From positions 62,001 through 126,000 of the forward strand of contig NZ_JAESWC010000004.1 of NCBI RefSeq assembly GCF_016765585.1: a stretch of DNA of 64,000 bases, in the 5' to 3' direction. The position numbers were made by a program, and so were the translations under genes. The DNA comes from Clostridium rhizosphaerae (lineage in GTDB: Bacteria; Bacillota; Clostridia; Clostridiales; Clostridiaceae). The notes under the pieces are model-generated. The model searched no databases and was not told where the DNA came from. It worked only from the letters and a program-made list of their open reading frames with translations. Numbering within the stretch: the stretch's first letter is position 1; every line of letters begins with the position of its first letter. Of the stretch, positions 45,418-54,902 are shown in pieces.

Positions 45418-46134
45418 CTACTCATTTTCAATATTAATTTGTTTTTCATCTTGTCTATCTACATATTTGCCTTCCAATTCATTTAGTATAGGCTTTGTAT
45501 TAAGCATAATCAAGTAACAAAGCACACTCCAAAAGAACATAAGCACAAAGGGACTTGTAATCTTAGCAGCCATGTATGTTAATCCTACAAACAATATCCA
45601 GTTTAATACTGTAATCGGAAACTTCTTTATAGAATAATAAAATGATGTTTTTAATACATCTTTAACTTTAAAATAGAACCTTGATATAATCGGAAAAATA
45701 TAAAGAGCCATAGAAATTACAATAAAAGCTATCACAGTTAAAAACATTTTTAATATAGTAAGCTTTGTATTTGAATTAAAATATAGTACATCAACATAAA
45801 GCACACTTAAAATCACCAAAAGTCCAGCCCAATAAAATAAAGCTTCAAAAAAGTTCTTTTTATATGCTCTAAAAAAATCCTTAGTCATATCAACATCTTT
45901 ATCTCTAACAAGCTTTCCCATAACACTTAAAAGAGCAACCAGTGCAGGTCCTGCCGGAAGCAGTGAAATAACAGTAAGCAGATTAAAACCGGCATCCCCT
46001 TGAGAGCTTGTACCTAACCATACAAATATAAATAATATATTTGTATGAGCAAAGTAAAAATTCCCTAAGAAAAACCACCAAATGTAGTTTGTTATCGTAA
46101 AAATAGCTCCTTCTCCAAATTCTTTTTTAGCCAT
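45418..46134 (-). CDS. YesL-family (DUF624) membrane protein
   Basis: A 238-residue integral membrane protein with about five hydrophobic segments. The GPALVALLSVMGKLVRDKDVDMTKDFFRAYKKNF region is the DUF624 signature (short strings GPALVALLSVMGKLVR and DFFRAYKKNF). YesL proteins often accompany YesMN two-component systems and Lpl-type sugar importers, such as those found about 6 kb away. The function is not known. It lies 21 bases after the gene at 46156. Confidence 0.8.
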   Translation of the reverse strand: MAKKEFGEGAIFTITNYIWWFFLGNFYFAHTNILFIFVWLGTSSQGDAGFNLLTVISLLPAGPALVALLSVMGKLVRDKDVDMTKDFFRAYKKNFFEALFYWAGLLVILSVLYVDVLYFNSNTKLTILKMFLTVIAFIVISMALYIFPIISRFYFKVKDVLKTSFYYSIKKFPITVLNWILFVGLTYMAAKITSPFVLMFFWSVLCYLIMLNTKPILNELEGKYVDRQDEKQINIENE

Positions 46135-46155
46135 AACTTAATGAACACTCCTTTG

Positions 46156-46767
46156 TTATTTATTTATCATCCACTTTAATACTGAAACTGCTTTTTCTTT
46201 TTGTTTACCAGAACTTATAATTCCAACAAGTTTATCTTTGGTATTGAAGCCAACATCCTTAAGAATTTTAATATTATCAGCTTCTACCGCGTATACCCCT
46301 TTAGTATTATCAGATACGCCCTGTACTGATTTATCATTTACTATATCGTCAAGTTTTACAAGAGCTTCCTGTTTAGTATATGTTTCAAGCATACTTCTAT
46401 CAAATATAACCAAATCAATTTCTCCTGCAGCAAGTTTAACCATAAACTTCTGCATATACTGAGCAGTCATCGGCGATGAATTGCCTGTATCAGTAATTGG
46501 CATTACTTCCACGGCAGCCTGCTTTCTTTTTTCACCTTTACCTACCACATAATTTGTAATCTGCTTTTCTAAATTAACCCTTGCGTTTTCATCCATGTCA
46601 TTGCAGAGTATTGTTAGATTAAATACATATTCTACTTTTGTAACGTAACTATAAATAAAAGAACTTACAGCTAATATAGCAATCATCGTTGCAATAATAT
46701 GGATTTTATAATAATCCCATATATATTCTATCTTTTCTTTTCTGCTCATCTTTTTTAAGTCAACCAT
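46156..46767 (-). CDS. Unknown membrane-anchored extracytoplasmic protein
   Basis: A 203-residue protein that I do not recognise. A charged cytoplasmic start (KKMSRKEKIEYIWDYYKIH) leads to one membrane helix at about residues 24-43. The rest is probably outside the cell. It contains DLVIFDRSMLETYTKQEALVKL, which recalls the hinge area of extracellular solute-binding proteins. It is co-transcribed with the YesL-like gene, so a role in sugar sensing or transport is possible but unproven. Confidence 0.65.
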   Translation of the reverse strand: MVDLKKMSRKEKIEYIWDYYKIHIIATMIAILAVSSFIYSYVTKVEYVFNLTILCNDMDENARVNLEKQITNYVVGKGEKRKQAAVEVMPITDTGNSSPMTAQYMQKFMVKLAAGEIDLVIFDRSMLETYTKQEALVKLDDIVNDKSVQGVSDNTKGVYAVEADNIKILKDVGFNTKDKLVGIISSGKQKEKAVSVLKWMINK

Positions 46768-46950
46768 ACTATAATTCCCCTTTATATAAGTATATCCATA
46801 ACCTTGTAACTGAAATAATGCTTTACAAATAATATATCATAATATGATTTACACAGTAAATAAAATAACTCTATTATATTCAGATTTGTTATTCTATTCA
46901 TTTTTTTGTATACTATTATTATGACTTATTATAGATTGGGGGATATAAAA

Positions 46951-47703
46951 ATGAGCAAATATTTACTACTTATTGTATTAGTTGCTATACTTTATTTCGT
47001 TTATAGATTTATGCCTTTTATTTATTTTATTATGGCTAATAAGAAATATAATAGCGGAAATATTGAAGATGCTCTAAAGTTTTATGAGAAAGCTTATAAT
47101 TCAAAGCACAGCACACCTACTATAAAAATAATGTACTCATATGTATTATTAAGACAAGCTTATACCGATAAAGCTGAAAAAATATTGAAAGAAATATTAA
47201 GCCAGAATATTTCTCAAAAGGATAGGATAAGTGCTATTCTAAATTTATCTTTAGTTTCTTGGAAAAAGAACGATATAAACGAAGCAATAAGCCTGCTTGA
47301 AGAACTATATAAAGATGGCATAAAAACATCAGTGCTTTATCAAAATTTAGGCTATTACTTAATACTAAGTGGCGACTACAACAAAGCTATAGAGTTTAAC
47401 TTAGAAGCCTATGAGTACAGTAAAGATGATCCAAGCCTTTTAGATAATTTAGCTATGAACTATTATTTTTTGGATGATTACAATAAAGCACTAGAAATTT
47501 ACAATAAACTTATTCCTATGAAGCCTCAGTTTTCAACAGCCTATTATTATTACGCAAAAACACTGGTATACTTTGAGAATTATACAGAAGCTTTAGATGC
47601 ACTTAGTAATGCTTTAAATTGCCGTTTTTCATTTTTAAGCGCAGTTTCGAAAGAAGATATAGAAAACGAGATTAACCAGATAAAACTTCTGGTTCAAAAT
47701 TAA
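46951..47703 (+). CDS. Membrane-anchored tetratricopeptide-repeat protein
   Basis: A 250-residue protein with an N-terminal membrane helix (about 3-22) and then tandem TPR units with the usual A-L-x-Y-Y-x-K pattern (EDALKFYEKAYNS, NKAIEFNLEAYEYS, NKALEIYNKLI, TEALDALSNAL). I use the ATG at 46951 because TTGGGGGA stands in front; an ATA/ATG-rich lead 15 codons longer has no ribosome site. TPR proteins act as scaffolds; no partner is evident. A strong terminator follows. Confidence 0.8.
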   Translation: MSKYLLLIVLVAILYFVYRFMPFIYFIMANKKYNSGNIEDALKFYEKAYNSKHSTPTIKIMYSYVLLRQAYTDKAEKILKEILSQNISQKDRISAILNLSLVSWKKNDINEAISLLEELYKDGIKTSVLYQNLGYYLILSGDYNKAIEFNLEAYEYSKDDPSLLDNLAMNYYFLDDYNKALEIYNKLIPMKPQFSTAYYYYAKTLVYFENYTEALDALSNALNCRFSFLSAVSKEDIENEINQIKLLVQN

Positions 47704-47714
47704 ATTATTTTATG

Positions 47715-47755
47715 AAAGCCTCTATAAGAAAATTATTAGTTCTTATAGAGGCTTT
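47715..47755. terminator. Bidirectional terminator
   Basis: AAAGCCTCTATAAGAA (47715-47730) pairs exactly over 16 bases with TTCTTATAGAGGCTTT (47740-47755). It serves the convergent TPR and mutarotase genes. Confidence 0.9.
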
Positions 47756-47767
47756 ATTATCTTAGCA

Positions 47768-48820
47768 CTATAAATTAGAAAACTTATAAATAGTTGTATG
47801 TTTATATTCTTCTCCAGCCTTTAATATTGGTGAAGGAAAATGCTTATGCTTTATAGAGTTTGGGAAGTACTGAGTTTCAAGACAAAGCCCGCTGAAGTTT
47901 CTATACTTTATTCCATCCTTAGCTATCTCAGAATCATCTAAATAGTTCCCTGCATAAAACTGAATACCAGGCTTTGTTGTATACACCTCTAAAACTCTTC
48001 CGCTGTTTTCATCAATAACTTCAGCTGCCTTTTCAGGTGTTTTGCCGCTTACTTTAAGCACCCAATTATGGTCATATCCATGACCATAAACTAATTGATC
48101 ATACTCTTCTTTGATATCTATGCCAACTTCTTTAAACTCTGTAAAATCCATTGGCGTTCCTTTAACACTCATAATTTCTCCTGTTGGTATAGAATATTCA
48201 TCATTTGGAGTAAAACTATCTGCGTTAATCATAACTTTATGCTTTAGAATGTTTCCTGAAGCATGGCCTGACAGATTAAAGTAAGAATGGTTTGTCAGAT
48301 TAATTAATGTATCCTTGTCACTAACAGCATTATAATCTATTTTAACTGCATTATCTTCAGTAAGAGTATATGTAACCTTAACACTTAAGTTTCCTGGAAA
48401 GCCTTCTTCTCCATCTGTACTTAAGTAAGTAAGCTCCAACGCATTTTTCTCTTCTATAGGCTTTGCATCCCAAAGCACCTTGTCAAACCCCTTAAGCCCT
48501 CCATGAAGAGTATTTTCTCCGTCATTTTTGTAAAGTTCATGTTTAATTCCATTAAGTTCAAAGCTTGCATTTTCAATTCTATTTGCATATCTGCCTATAA
48601 TTGCACCAAAGTATGGTCCTCTGTTAAAAAACATCTCCAACTTATTATAATTAAGCACTACATCGTCAAGTTTTCCTTCTTTGTCAGGAACCTTAAGAGA
48701 TAAAATTATTCCGCCAAAGTTTGTTATATCAGCTGACATTCCATTAGAATTTGTAAGAGTGTATATATATGCTTCATTGCCCTCTAAAGTTTTTCCAAAG
48801 GCCTTTTTCTCTATGCTCAT
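47768..48820 (-). CDS. galM: Aldose 1-epimerase (galactose mutarotase)
   Basis: A 350-residue cytoplasmic enzyme that interconverts alpha and beta anomers of aldoses. Typical strings are NFGGIILSLKVPDK, GAIIGRYANRIENA, the catalytic-His region NLTNHSYFNLSG, HGYDHNWVL and the catalytic-Glu region CLETQYFPNS. Length is normal. It is a single-gene unit; no galactose genes adjoin it. Confidence 0.95.
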   Translation of the reverse strand: MSIEKKAFGKTLEGNEAYIYTLTNSNGMSADITNFGGIILSLKVPDKEGKLDDVVLNYNKLEMFFNRGPYFGAIIGRYANRIENASFELNGIKHELYKNDGENTLHGGLKGFDKVLWDAKPIEEKNALELTYLSTDGEEGFPGNLSVKVTYTLTEDNAVKIDYNAVSDKDTLINLTNHSYFNLSGHASGNILKHKVMINADSFTPNDEYSIPTGEIMSVKGTPMDFTEFKEVGIDIKEEYDQLVYGHGYDHNWVLKVSGKTPEKAAEVIDENSGRVLEVYTTKPGIQFYAGNYLDDSEIAKDGIKYRNFSGLCLETQYFPNSIKHKHFPSPILKAGEEYKHTTIYKFSNL

Positions 48821-49003
48821 AGCAATTCATCCTCTCTATTTATATCTACTTTAAAATATATCATATATTAATTTATAGAAGTTACTTTTTAAAGCAAACT
48901 TATATATTTTCTATATTTTGCACAAAAATTCTTGAAATAATTTTTATATAGTAGGAAAATGTTTATATTCACTATATAGTAATAATTATAAGGAGGCAGT
49001 AAT

Positions 49004-49786
49004 ATGGCACTAATTCATTGCGACTTTTTTTCTGATGTATTGGGTATATCTACATCTATATGTGTAATTTTACCTCAAAATACATACTCACAAATCGGCA
49101 TGAAAGGTTCGGAAGTAAAAGAGAAGTATCCAACCTTATATTTGCTTCACGGCTTATCTGATGACCATACAATATGGCAAAGAAGAACTTCAATTGAAAG
49201 GTACGTTTCTGACATGGGGCTTGCAGTAGTTATGCCAAATGCAGGCAGAAGCTTTTATACAGATATGAAGCATGGCTACAAATATTTTACGTACATAACA
49301 GAAGAACTTCCCGAAATAGCAAGACAGTTCTTCCCATTAAGCTCAAAAAGAGAGGATAATTTTGTTGCAGGACTTTCAATGGGAGGCTACGGAGCATTTA
49401 AAGCAGCTTTAAGCTTTCCTGAAAAATATGCTGCTGCGGCAAGTCTTTCAGGTGTACTGGATATGGCTTCAAGAGTTAAGGAAGATACAATACAGGATAA
49501 AGAAGAATTATATAACATATTTGGAGACCTAAATTCAATAGCTGAAAGTAAAAACGACCTTCTTTACCTAGCTAAACAAGTATCAGCTTTAAAATCTGGT
49601 AAACCTAAGCTATACCAATGCTGCGGAACAGAAGATTTTCTTTATGAAGACAATCAGATTTTTAAAAACTTTATTAAAGATACTGACTTTGATTACACCT
49701 ATGATGAAGGTCCAGGAGTTCACGACTGGGCATATTGGGATACTCAAATACAAAAAGTACTAAATTGGCTTCCAATACAAAAATAA
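49004..49786 (+). CDS. Alpha/beta-hydrolase esterase (EstA / tributyrin-esterase type)
   Basis: A 260-residue cytoplasmic esterase of the D/S-formylglutathione-hydrolase-like group. The oxyanion-hole string is [13 protein letters not shown] and the nucleophile serine lies in [11 protein letters not shown]. The catalytic His is in GVHDWAYW near the C-terminus. Such enzymes remove acetyl or short acyl groups from sugars or glycerides. AAGGAGG precedes the start and a terminator follows. Confidence 0.88.
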   Translation: MALIHCDFFSDVLGISTSICVILPQNTYSQIGMKGSEVKEKYPTLYLLHGLSDDHTIWQRRTSIERYVSDMGLAVVMPNAGRSFYTDMKHGYKYFTYITEELPEIARQFFPLSSKREDNFVAGLSMGGYGAFKAALSFPEKYAAAASLSGVLDMASRVKEDTIQDKEELYNIFGDLNSIAESKNDLLYLAKQVSALKSGKPKLYQCCGTEDFLYEDNQIFKNFIKDTDFDYTYDEGPGVHDWAYWDTQIQKVLNWLPIQK

Positions 49787-49810
49787 AATTGCGGCTTGCC
49801 GCAATTTTTT
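49786..49810 (+). terminator. Terminator after the esterase gene
   Basis: AAATTGCGG (49786-49794) and CCGCAATTT (49799-49807) pair exactly around CTTG, followed by TTT. The heptanucleotide repeat starts right after. Confidence 0.85.
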
Positions 49811-49908
49811 CTTCATTCTTCATTCTTCATTCTTCATTCTTCATTCTTCATTCTTCATTCTTCATTCTTCATTCTTCATTCTTCATTCTTCATTCTTCGT
49901 TCTTCATT
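49811..49908. repeat. Heptanucleotide microsatellite (CTTCATT)14
   Basis: Fourteen head-to-tail copies of CTTCATT fill 98 bases. Only the next-to-last copy differs (CTTCGTT). It lies between two convergent genes and its right end forms the last codons and TGA stop of the hydroxylase gene. Confidence 0.95.
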
Positions 49909-50411
49909 AAGCTGATTATTCGCTCTTCCCATCTCTTATCTGCCAGCTTCTTTGTTCGAAACACTATATCCCATATAGTTGAGCCTATTCCATAATTAGA
50001 ATTATAGATGTAGTGATGAACTCTGTGATGTTCCTTTAACCTTTTGAAAGGCTTAGTTTTCTCCAAAAACATATTTGTAGTTTTATGAGAGTAAAAATGA
50101 ACACATTCCTCCCACATATTATAAACAAAGCAAATCACAAAAAATAAAACACCATATATTTTGCTTTTCATAAAAATCGAAACAGAAGGTACCAGGTATA
50201 ATCCAATATTCATTAAAATTCCCTTTGCATCCAAAAGGATATCCTCCGACTTAGCTTCCTTAAATTGATAGGATTTTACCCCATGAAATAATCTATGATG
50301 ATTTTTTATATGTTCTAACTCATAAGAACGATGCTGCACAAATCTATGAAGACAATACTCAACCAAAGAAGCATATAAAAAAGCTAAAATTACAGTTATT
50401 AATATCACCAT
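49890..50411 (-). CDS. Fatty acid hydroxylase / sterol desaturase superfamily membrane protein
   Basis: A 173-residue membrane protein with the histidine boxes of di-iron hydroxylases: HRFVQH, HIKNHHRLFH, HFYSH and HHRVHHY. Hydrophobic segments lie near 2-18 and 65-100. Family members hydroxylate lipid chains using oxygen, which is odd in an anaerobe, so another reaction or an oxygen-stress role is possible. Its last codons (KNEE and stop) are made of the heptanucleotide repeat. Confidence 0.82.
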   Translation of the reverse strand: MVILITVILAFLYASLVEYCLHRFVQHRSYELEHIKNHHRLFHGVKSYQFKEAKSEDILLDAKGILMNIGLYLVPSVSIFMKSKIYGVLFFVICFVYNMWEECVHFYSHKTTNMFLEKTKPFKRLKEHHRVHHYIYNSNYGIGSTIWDIVFRTKKLADKRWEERIISLMKNEE

Positions 50412-50790
50412 GCAAATTTCCCCTTCATTATATTTTATAAGCGAATATTAATTAATAACTATTCTCATTTATTATATACTATATTTAAAGTTTTGTGAAT
50501 GTACCAAAATAATATTTTATAAAAACTAAAAAATCATATATTTTGAAGTATAATCAATCATAATCTAAATATTTTGACAATTGACTTTCATTAAATTTTA
50601 TTTTTATTTTTATCAAAATCATAATATTTAAGGCGTTTAAATAAAAATATAATCATTTTGAAGTATTTCCTTCATAAAATGAATATTAAGAATATTGAAT
50701 TTTAAAAAACATTTGCATATTTTACTTTATGTGGTATAATTAGTTCAGTTAATTAACATTAATGAATTTATTTTTACGGGGGCGATTTAC
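50412..50790. other. AT-rich intergenic region with one promoter
   Basis: No gene is seen. A good promoter for the lipoprotein is TTGCAT (50713-50718) with TATAAT (50735-50740), 16 bases apart. The motif ATTTTGAAGTAT occurs twice (near 50538 and 50654), meaning unknown. Confidence 0.6.
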
Positions 50791-51345
50791 ATGAAAAAAT
50801 TTATTACTGCAATCTTAGCAGCATCTTTAACACTTTCTCTAGTTGCTTGTTCAGCAAAGGAACAAAAAACAACTGCGGCTGATACTAAGCCACAACAAGA
50901 AACTAAGCAAGAAGTTAAAAAGGACCAGCTTGATCCTGATTTCAAAGCAAAGGAAGTTACTCAGTTTTCTGATATTTTAGACAACCTAGGCAATAAAGAT
51001 TACTTCTATCTTGATGCTGCTGGCGGAACTATAAAAATATTAGACAAAGCTAAATTCAAAACATATGCTGACAAGGCTAAAGCAATAAGAGAAAAAGCTA
51101 TGACAGACCAAAAGGTTGATATGGCTAACACAAAGGTTTATACATATTACAGCAATGTCAGCGGAAAGAAAACTGAAAAGGACTTTGTTGTAGTTCTTGA
51201 TGCTAATAAAGTACCAACTGATTTATATGAAGTTACAATGACTATTAGCGATAGCGATGAACCAACTTTAAAGGATGCTAAAAAAGTTGATAAAGCTGTT
51301 GATGACAAGTTCAAAGAATTGTTTAAAAAAGCAGACGCAAAATAA
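50791..51345 (+). CDS. Unknown secreted lipoprotein
   Basis: A 184-residue lipoprotein. The signal peptide ends in LVAC with Cys20 as the lipid-bearing residue. A low-complexity Lys/Gln/Thr linker follows to about residue 48, then a mixed alpha/beta domain (FSDILDNLGNKDYFYLDAAGG; KTEKDFVVVLDANKVPTDLYE). I do not recognise the family. It is a single-gene unit between its own promoter and a terminator. Confidence 0.75.
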   Translation: MKKFITAILAASLTLSLVACSAKEQKTTAADTKPQQETKQEVKKDQLDPDFKAKEVTQFSDILDNLGNKDYFYLDAAGGTIKILDKAKFKTYADKAKAIREKAMTDQKVDMANTKVYTYYSNVSGKKTEKDFVVVLDANKVPTDLYEVTMTISDSDEPTLKDAKKVDKAVDDKFKELFKKADAK

Positions 51346-51354
51346 TAAAAAAGT

Positions 51355-51386
51355 AACCGGCTTCAAATTGAAGCCGGTTGTTCTTT
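51355..51386. terminator. Bidirectional terminator
   Basis: AACCGGCTTC (51355-51364) and GAAGCCGGTT (51370-51379) pair exactly. Plus strand continues GTTCTTTT, minus strand ACTTTTTTATT. It serves the convergent lipoprotein and solute-binding genes. Confidence 0.9.
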
Positions 51387-51399
51387 TATTTCTTTTATT

Positions 51400-52872
51400 T
51401 TATTTATTTTTACTCTTCCAATCGTCTACTTGTTTTTGCATTTCAGTTATTATCTTATCTATTCCGCTTGATTTTAACTTAGCATTTAATTTTGGAAGGT
51501 ATTCATTTGGATCTACTGTTCCACTATACAATGATGGAGAGAACTCGTCTAAAACATTTTTAAGACCTGCTACTTCAGTATTTACAGGTGCTGGGTCAAA
51601 CTTAAAGCCTAGTGATGAAGATTTCTTTGATTCAGCATTAAACTTTTTAAATTCATCCCATTTTGTCTTTGGCTCATTGTCTAAAGTATATGTTATAAAT
51701 AAGTTTCCAAGTGAGAAATATGGCATTTGGTAATTCTTTTGATCCGGCAATATCTTGATTTGATTATCGCCTGCCTTTTGGTAATGAACGCCTTCTATTC
51801 CATAATTAACAAGATTTCTTAAAGTCTTGTCTGTATTTAATAAATTTAAGAACTGCATTGCTTTGTCTGGATGCTTTGAAGTAACAGAAATTGCCTGCAT
51901 AGCACCAGTTGTAGAACCATTTGTTATATAAGTATCCATTATTGGAGTTGCAACAACTTGGTATCCTAAATCCTTTGACCATAATACATCTGCATAAGGC
52001 TGTCCATCGCCCTTGGTTACAAATCTTTTAACAGTCTTTTCATCCTTTGCAGTTGCAGCATCTTTATTTATATATCCAGCTTTATAATACTTATTCATTG
52101 TTTCAAGCTGCTTCTTTACTTTATCAGTTTCAAATGTATTTACTACTTTTAACGAAGAATCATCCAGACCTATACCTACAGGTGTAGAATCAATAGGTTT
52201 ATCAAAGTAATTAGGAACAGAGTAGTCTTTAGTTATATAAAACGGAACTACATCCGGTTCTTTTTCCTTGATAATCTTTAGGTATGGTTCAAGATCTTCT
52301 AGATTCTTTATCTTGCTTATATCTATTTTGTATTTGTCAACATACTCTTTTGTGAATACCCACATTGGAGCTACTCCAAGCTCTTTATTTGTCGGAACAG
52401 CATAAATTTTTCCGTCAAGCTTTGCACCTTCCCAGAAACCAGGATCAACTGCATTATAAGTATCTTTTGCATACTTATCCAGCAAATTATTTTTAGGATC
52501 ATTCAATGCTATGAATGCACCTTTTCTAGCATTAGATAAGTAATCATTTGCCCATGAACAGGTAAAGGCTATGTCATACTCTTCCCCTGAGTTAACAACT
52601 ATTTGCATCTTTTTGCTATAGTCACCCCAGTCGATCTGTTTAATTTTAACTGTTGCACCTATTTTATCTTTGATATACTTATTTATTTCTTCATTTACTT
52701 TTTCGGTGTCCTTTTGAGGTGCACCTATGGTATACCAAACCAACTCAACAGGCTGTGAGTTTTTACCCGATTCCCCATTAGCAGACTTGCTTGTACTGCA
52801 TCCAGTAAGAACTATGGAAGCTCCCATTAAAGTCCCCATGGTCAGCGCCATTAGTTTTTTAAATTTTAACAT
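51400..52872 (-). CDS. Oligosaccharide ABC importer solute-binding lipoprotein (LplA-like)
   Basis: A 490-residue extracellular solute-binding protein of the LplA type with a C-terminal DUF3502-like region. The signal peptide ends in LTGC with Cys25. Family strings are VELVWYTIGAPQKDTEKV and GAMQAISVTSKHPDKAMQFLNLL. It works with the two permeases just upstream. It has its own leader with a perfect CcpA cre site, so it is probably expressed more strongly than the permeases, as is common for binding proteins. Confidence 0.92.
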   Translation of the reverse strand: MLKFKKLMALTMGTLMGASIVLTGCSTSKSANGESGKNSQPVELVWYTIGAPQKDTEKVNEEINKYIKDKIGATVKIKQIDWGDYSKKMQIVVNSGEEYDIAFTCSWANDYLSNARKGAFIALNDPKNNLLDKYAKDTYNAVDPGFWEGAKLDGKIYAVPTNKELGVAPMWVFTKEYVDKYKIDISKIKNLEDLEPYLKIIKEKEPDVVPFYITKDYSVPNYFDKPIDSTPVGIGLDDSSLKVVNTFETDKVKKQLETMNKYYKAGYINKDAATAKDEKTVKRFVTKGDGQPYADVLWSKDLGYQVVATPIMDTYITNGSTTGAMQAISVTSKHPDKAMQFLNLLNTDKTLRNLVNYGIEGVHYQKAGDNQIKILPDQKNYQMPYFSLGNLFITYTLDNEPKTKWDEFKKFNAESKKSSSLGFKFDPAPVNTEVAGLKNVLDEFSPSLYSGTVDPNEYLPKLNAKLKSSGIDKIITEMQKQVDDWKSKNK

Positions 52873-52893
52873 TTAAACCCCTCCATATCGAAA

Positions 52894-52908
52894 TGTTTTC
52901 GTTTACAT
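52894..52908 (-). promoter_or_regulatory. CcpA cre site before the solute-binding protein gene
   Basis: The minus strand reads ATGTAAACGAAAACA, a full match to WTGNAANCGNWNNCW. It lies between a TATAAT-like box and the ribosome site, a position that blocks transcription when glucose is present. Confidence 0.75.
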
Positions 52909-52991
52909 CTATATTATATAAAGCGGTAATATTTAATTATAGTGTAGTATTTCTATTTTTACTGTGAAAAATATTGATTTTTTTAGAGCAT

Positions 52992-53927
52992 TTATTCCTT
53001 TACCGCTCCTATAGTAAGTCCATTAACGAAATATTTCTGAAAAAATGGATATGCAAAAACTATAGGTAATGTTGATAAAACAACCATTGCCATCTTTGCA
53101 GTTTCTTTTGGCATATTAGCCGCAGCTTCTATTTGCGATACACCTAACTTTGTAGCGTTTTGGGATAAAAACTCCATACTGTTTTCTATTCTCATAAGCA
53201 AATACTGAAGTGGTGTTAATGATGGACTATCTATAAACAACATTGCATTAAACCAATCATTCCAATAGCCTAAAGTTAGAAATAATGCTATTGTTGCCAT
53301 CCCCGGAAGTGATATAGGAAGTACAATTTGAAAGAACAATCTCCATTCAGTGGCTCCATCAATCTTAGCTGATTCAATAACTGCATCCGGAACTGAGGTC
53401 TTAAAAAAGGTTCTGAGTACTATAACATACCAGGAATTCATACACATTGGGAGTATGAGTGCCCATATGCTATTTTTCAGATGAAGAAACTTAGTTACTA
53501 CCAGATAAAAGGATACCATTCCTCCTCCAAAAAGCATCGGTATAAATGCAAAGGTTGTAAAAAACTTTTTGTAGGCAAAGCTTTTTCTTGATATAGCGTA
53601 TGCATAAGTAGATATAAAAAACAAACCTACTATAGTTCCAAGCACAGTTATTAAAATAGTTACCCCATAAGATTTCAGCAATTGATCGCTTGAAGTAATT
53701 ATATACTTATAGGCCTCCAAGCTTAATTTATCCGGGAAAAAACTAAATCCGTTTGTCTTTAGTGATTTTTCGCTGGTAAAAGATATAATGACTACAAAAA
53801 TAAAAGGTACTACGCATAAAAATGCCAGTAAAGCCATTATAAAATTCATAATTAAATTACTTTTCTTCGAAACACTTCCAAAACGATTGTTTTCAAGCAT
53901 TTCAGTTTTATCTTTTTTTGCAAACAT
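52992..53927 (-). CDS. Sugar ABC importer permease (LplC/MalG-like)
   Basis: A 311-residue membrane permease with about six hydrophobic segments. The EAA loop is ESAKIDGATEWRLFFQIVLPISLPG, described by its key part AKIDGATEWRLFFQIVLP. The C-terminus NGLTIGAVKE is typical for this branch. I start at ATG 53927 because GGAGG stands 8 bases upstream; the ATG five codons earlier is itself part of that ribosome site. It follows the other permease by about 20 bases. Confidence 0.9.
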   Translation of the reverse strand: MFAKKDKTEMLENNRFGSVSKKSNLIMNFIMALLAFLCVVPFIFVVIISFTSEKSLKTNGFSFFPDKLSLEAYKYIITSSDQLLKSYGVTILITVLGTIVGLFFISTYAYAISRKSFAYKKFFTTFAFIPMLFGGGMVSFYLVVTKFLHLKNSIWALILPMCMNSWYVIVLRTFFKTSVPDAVIESAKIDGATEWRLFFQIVLPISLPGMATIALFLTLGYWNDWFNAMLFIDSPSLTPLQYLLMRIENSMEFLSQNATKLGVSQIEAAANMPKETAKMAMVVLSTLPIVFAYPFFQKYFVNGLTIGAVKE

Positions 53928-53947
53928 CCTATCTACCTCCATAAGCC

Positions 53948-54877
53948 TTAAAATAGTGAGTTTTCACTGTCGATTTTTTTCACGACATAATTCGATAGCA
54001 ATATAAGTATAAGACCTACAACCGATTGATATAATGCTGCCGCTGAACTCATTCCTATTTCTCCCAAGTTCATCAAACCTCTATAAACGTATGTATCAAT
54101 TACGTTAGTAACAGGGTATAAAGGCCCTGAATCCTTTGGAAGTTGATAAAACAATCCAAAATCCGCATTAAAGATTTTGCCTATGGATAGAATGAATAAT
54201 ATTGTAATAACAGGTTTTAATAAGGGTAATGTTATACTTTTTATTTGCTGCCATTTTGTGGCACCATCTATCATTGCCGCTTCATAATAGGTTTTATCAA
54301 TACCTGCAATAGAAGCTAAATAAACTACTGTACCGTAACCTATACCCTTCCACTGACTCATAAATATAATAATAAAAGGCCAATATTTAGGTTCTGTATA
54401 CCATGAAATCTCTCCATGACCTAATCTTGCAAGCAGGTGATTTATATATCCCTTATCTACACTTAAAAATGCGAATAAGCAGTAGCTTACTACAACCCAG
54501 GATAAAAAATAAGGCAGAAACATTGCACTTTGATACACCTTAGCCATTTTTTTATTTAATAGCTCATTGACTATAATCGCTAGACATACAGGCAGTACAA
54601 TACCTAAAACTATAAAAACTAAATTGTATAAAACTGTATTTCTTGTTATTACCCAAGCATTATTGGTTTTAAATAAAAATTCAAAATTCTTAAAACCTAC
54701 CCAATCGCTGTCTATAAGACTTTTAATAAAACTTTTTCCTGTAATTCTAAAATTTTTAAAAGCAATAATAACTCCAAATATTGGAAGGTAACTGAAAATT
54801 AAAAACCAAACAGCACCTGGAAGGGCTAATAAAAGGAGTTCTTTATTAGCTTTAAACCTCCGAAAAAATTTACCCAT
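53948..54877 (-). CDS. Sugar ABC importer permease (LplB-like)
   Basis: A 309-residue permease with six or so hydrophobic segments. It shows the LplB start (LPGAVWFLIFSYLPIFGVIIAFKNF; core FSYLPIFGVIIAFKNF) and the EAA loop AAMIDGATKWQQIKSITLPLLKP. No ATPase gene adjoins, as is usual for this family, which shares an MsmX-like ATPase. It is the first importer gene after the YesN regulator. Confidence 0.92.
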   Translation of the reverse strand: MGKFFRRFKANKELLLLALPGAVWFLIFSYLPIFGVIIAFKNFRITGKSFIKSLIDSDWVGFKNFEFLFKTNNAWVITRNTVLYNLVFIVLGIVLPVCLAIIVNELLNKKMAKVYQSAMFLPYFLSWVVVSYCLFAFLSVDKGYINHLLARLGHGEISWYTEPKYWPFIIIFMSQWKGIGYGTVVYLASIAGIDKTYYEAAMIDGATKWQQIKSITLPLLKPVITILFILSIGKIFNADFGLFYQLPKDSGPLYPVTNVIDTYVYRGLMNLGEIGMSSAAALYQSVVGLILILLSNYVVKKIDSENSLF

Positions 54878-54902
54878 ACTCCATCCTCCTTATATGTTAA
54901 TA

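Noticed and set aside
49811-49908. CRISPR-like array
   Set aside because: The 7-base units are directly adjacent with no spacers.
49735-49995. Plus-strand frame with repeated FFILHSS units
   Set aside because: It is the translation of the CTTCATT microsatellite plus the reverse of the hydroxylase gene; there is no ribosome site.
51275-51733. Plus-strand frame over the end of the lipoprotein and the solute-binding gene
   Set aside because: It crosses a strong bidirectional terminator and is the shadow of two real genes.
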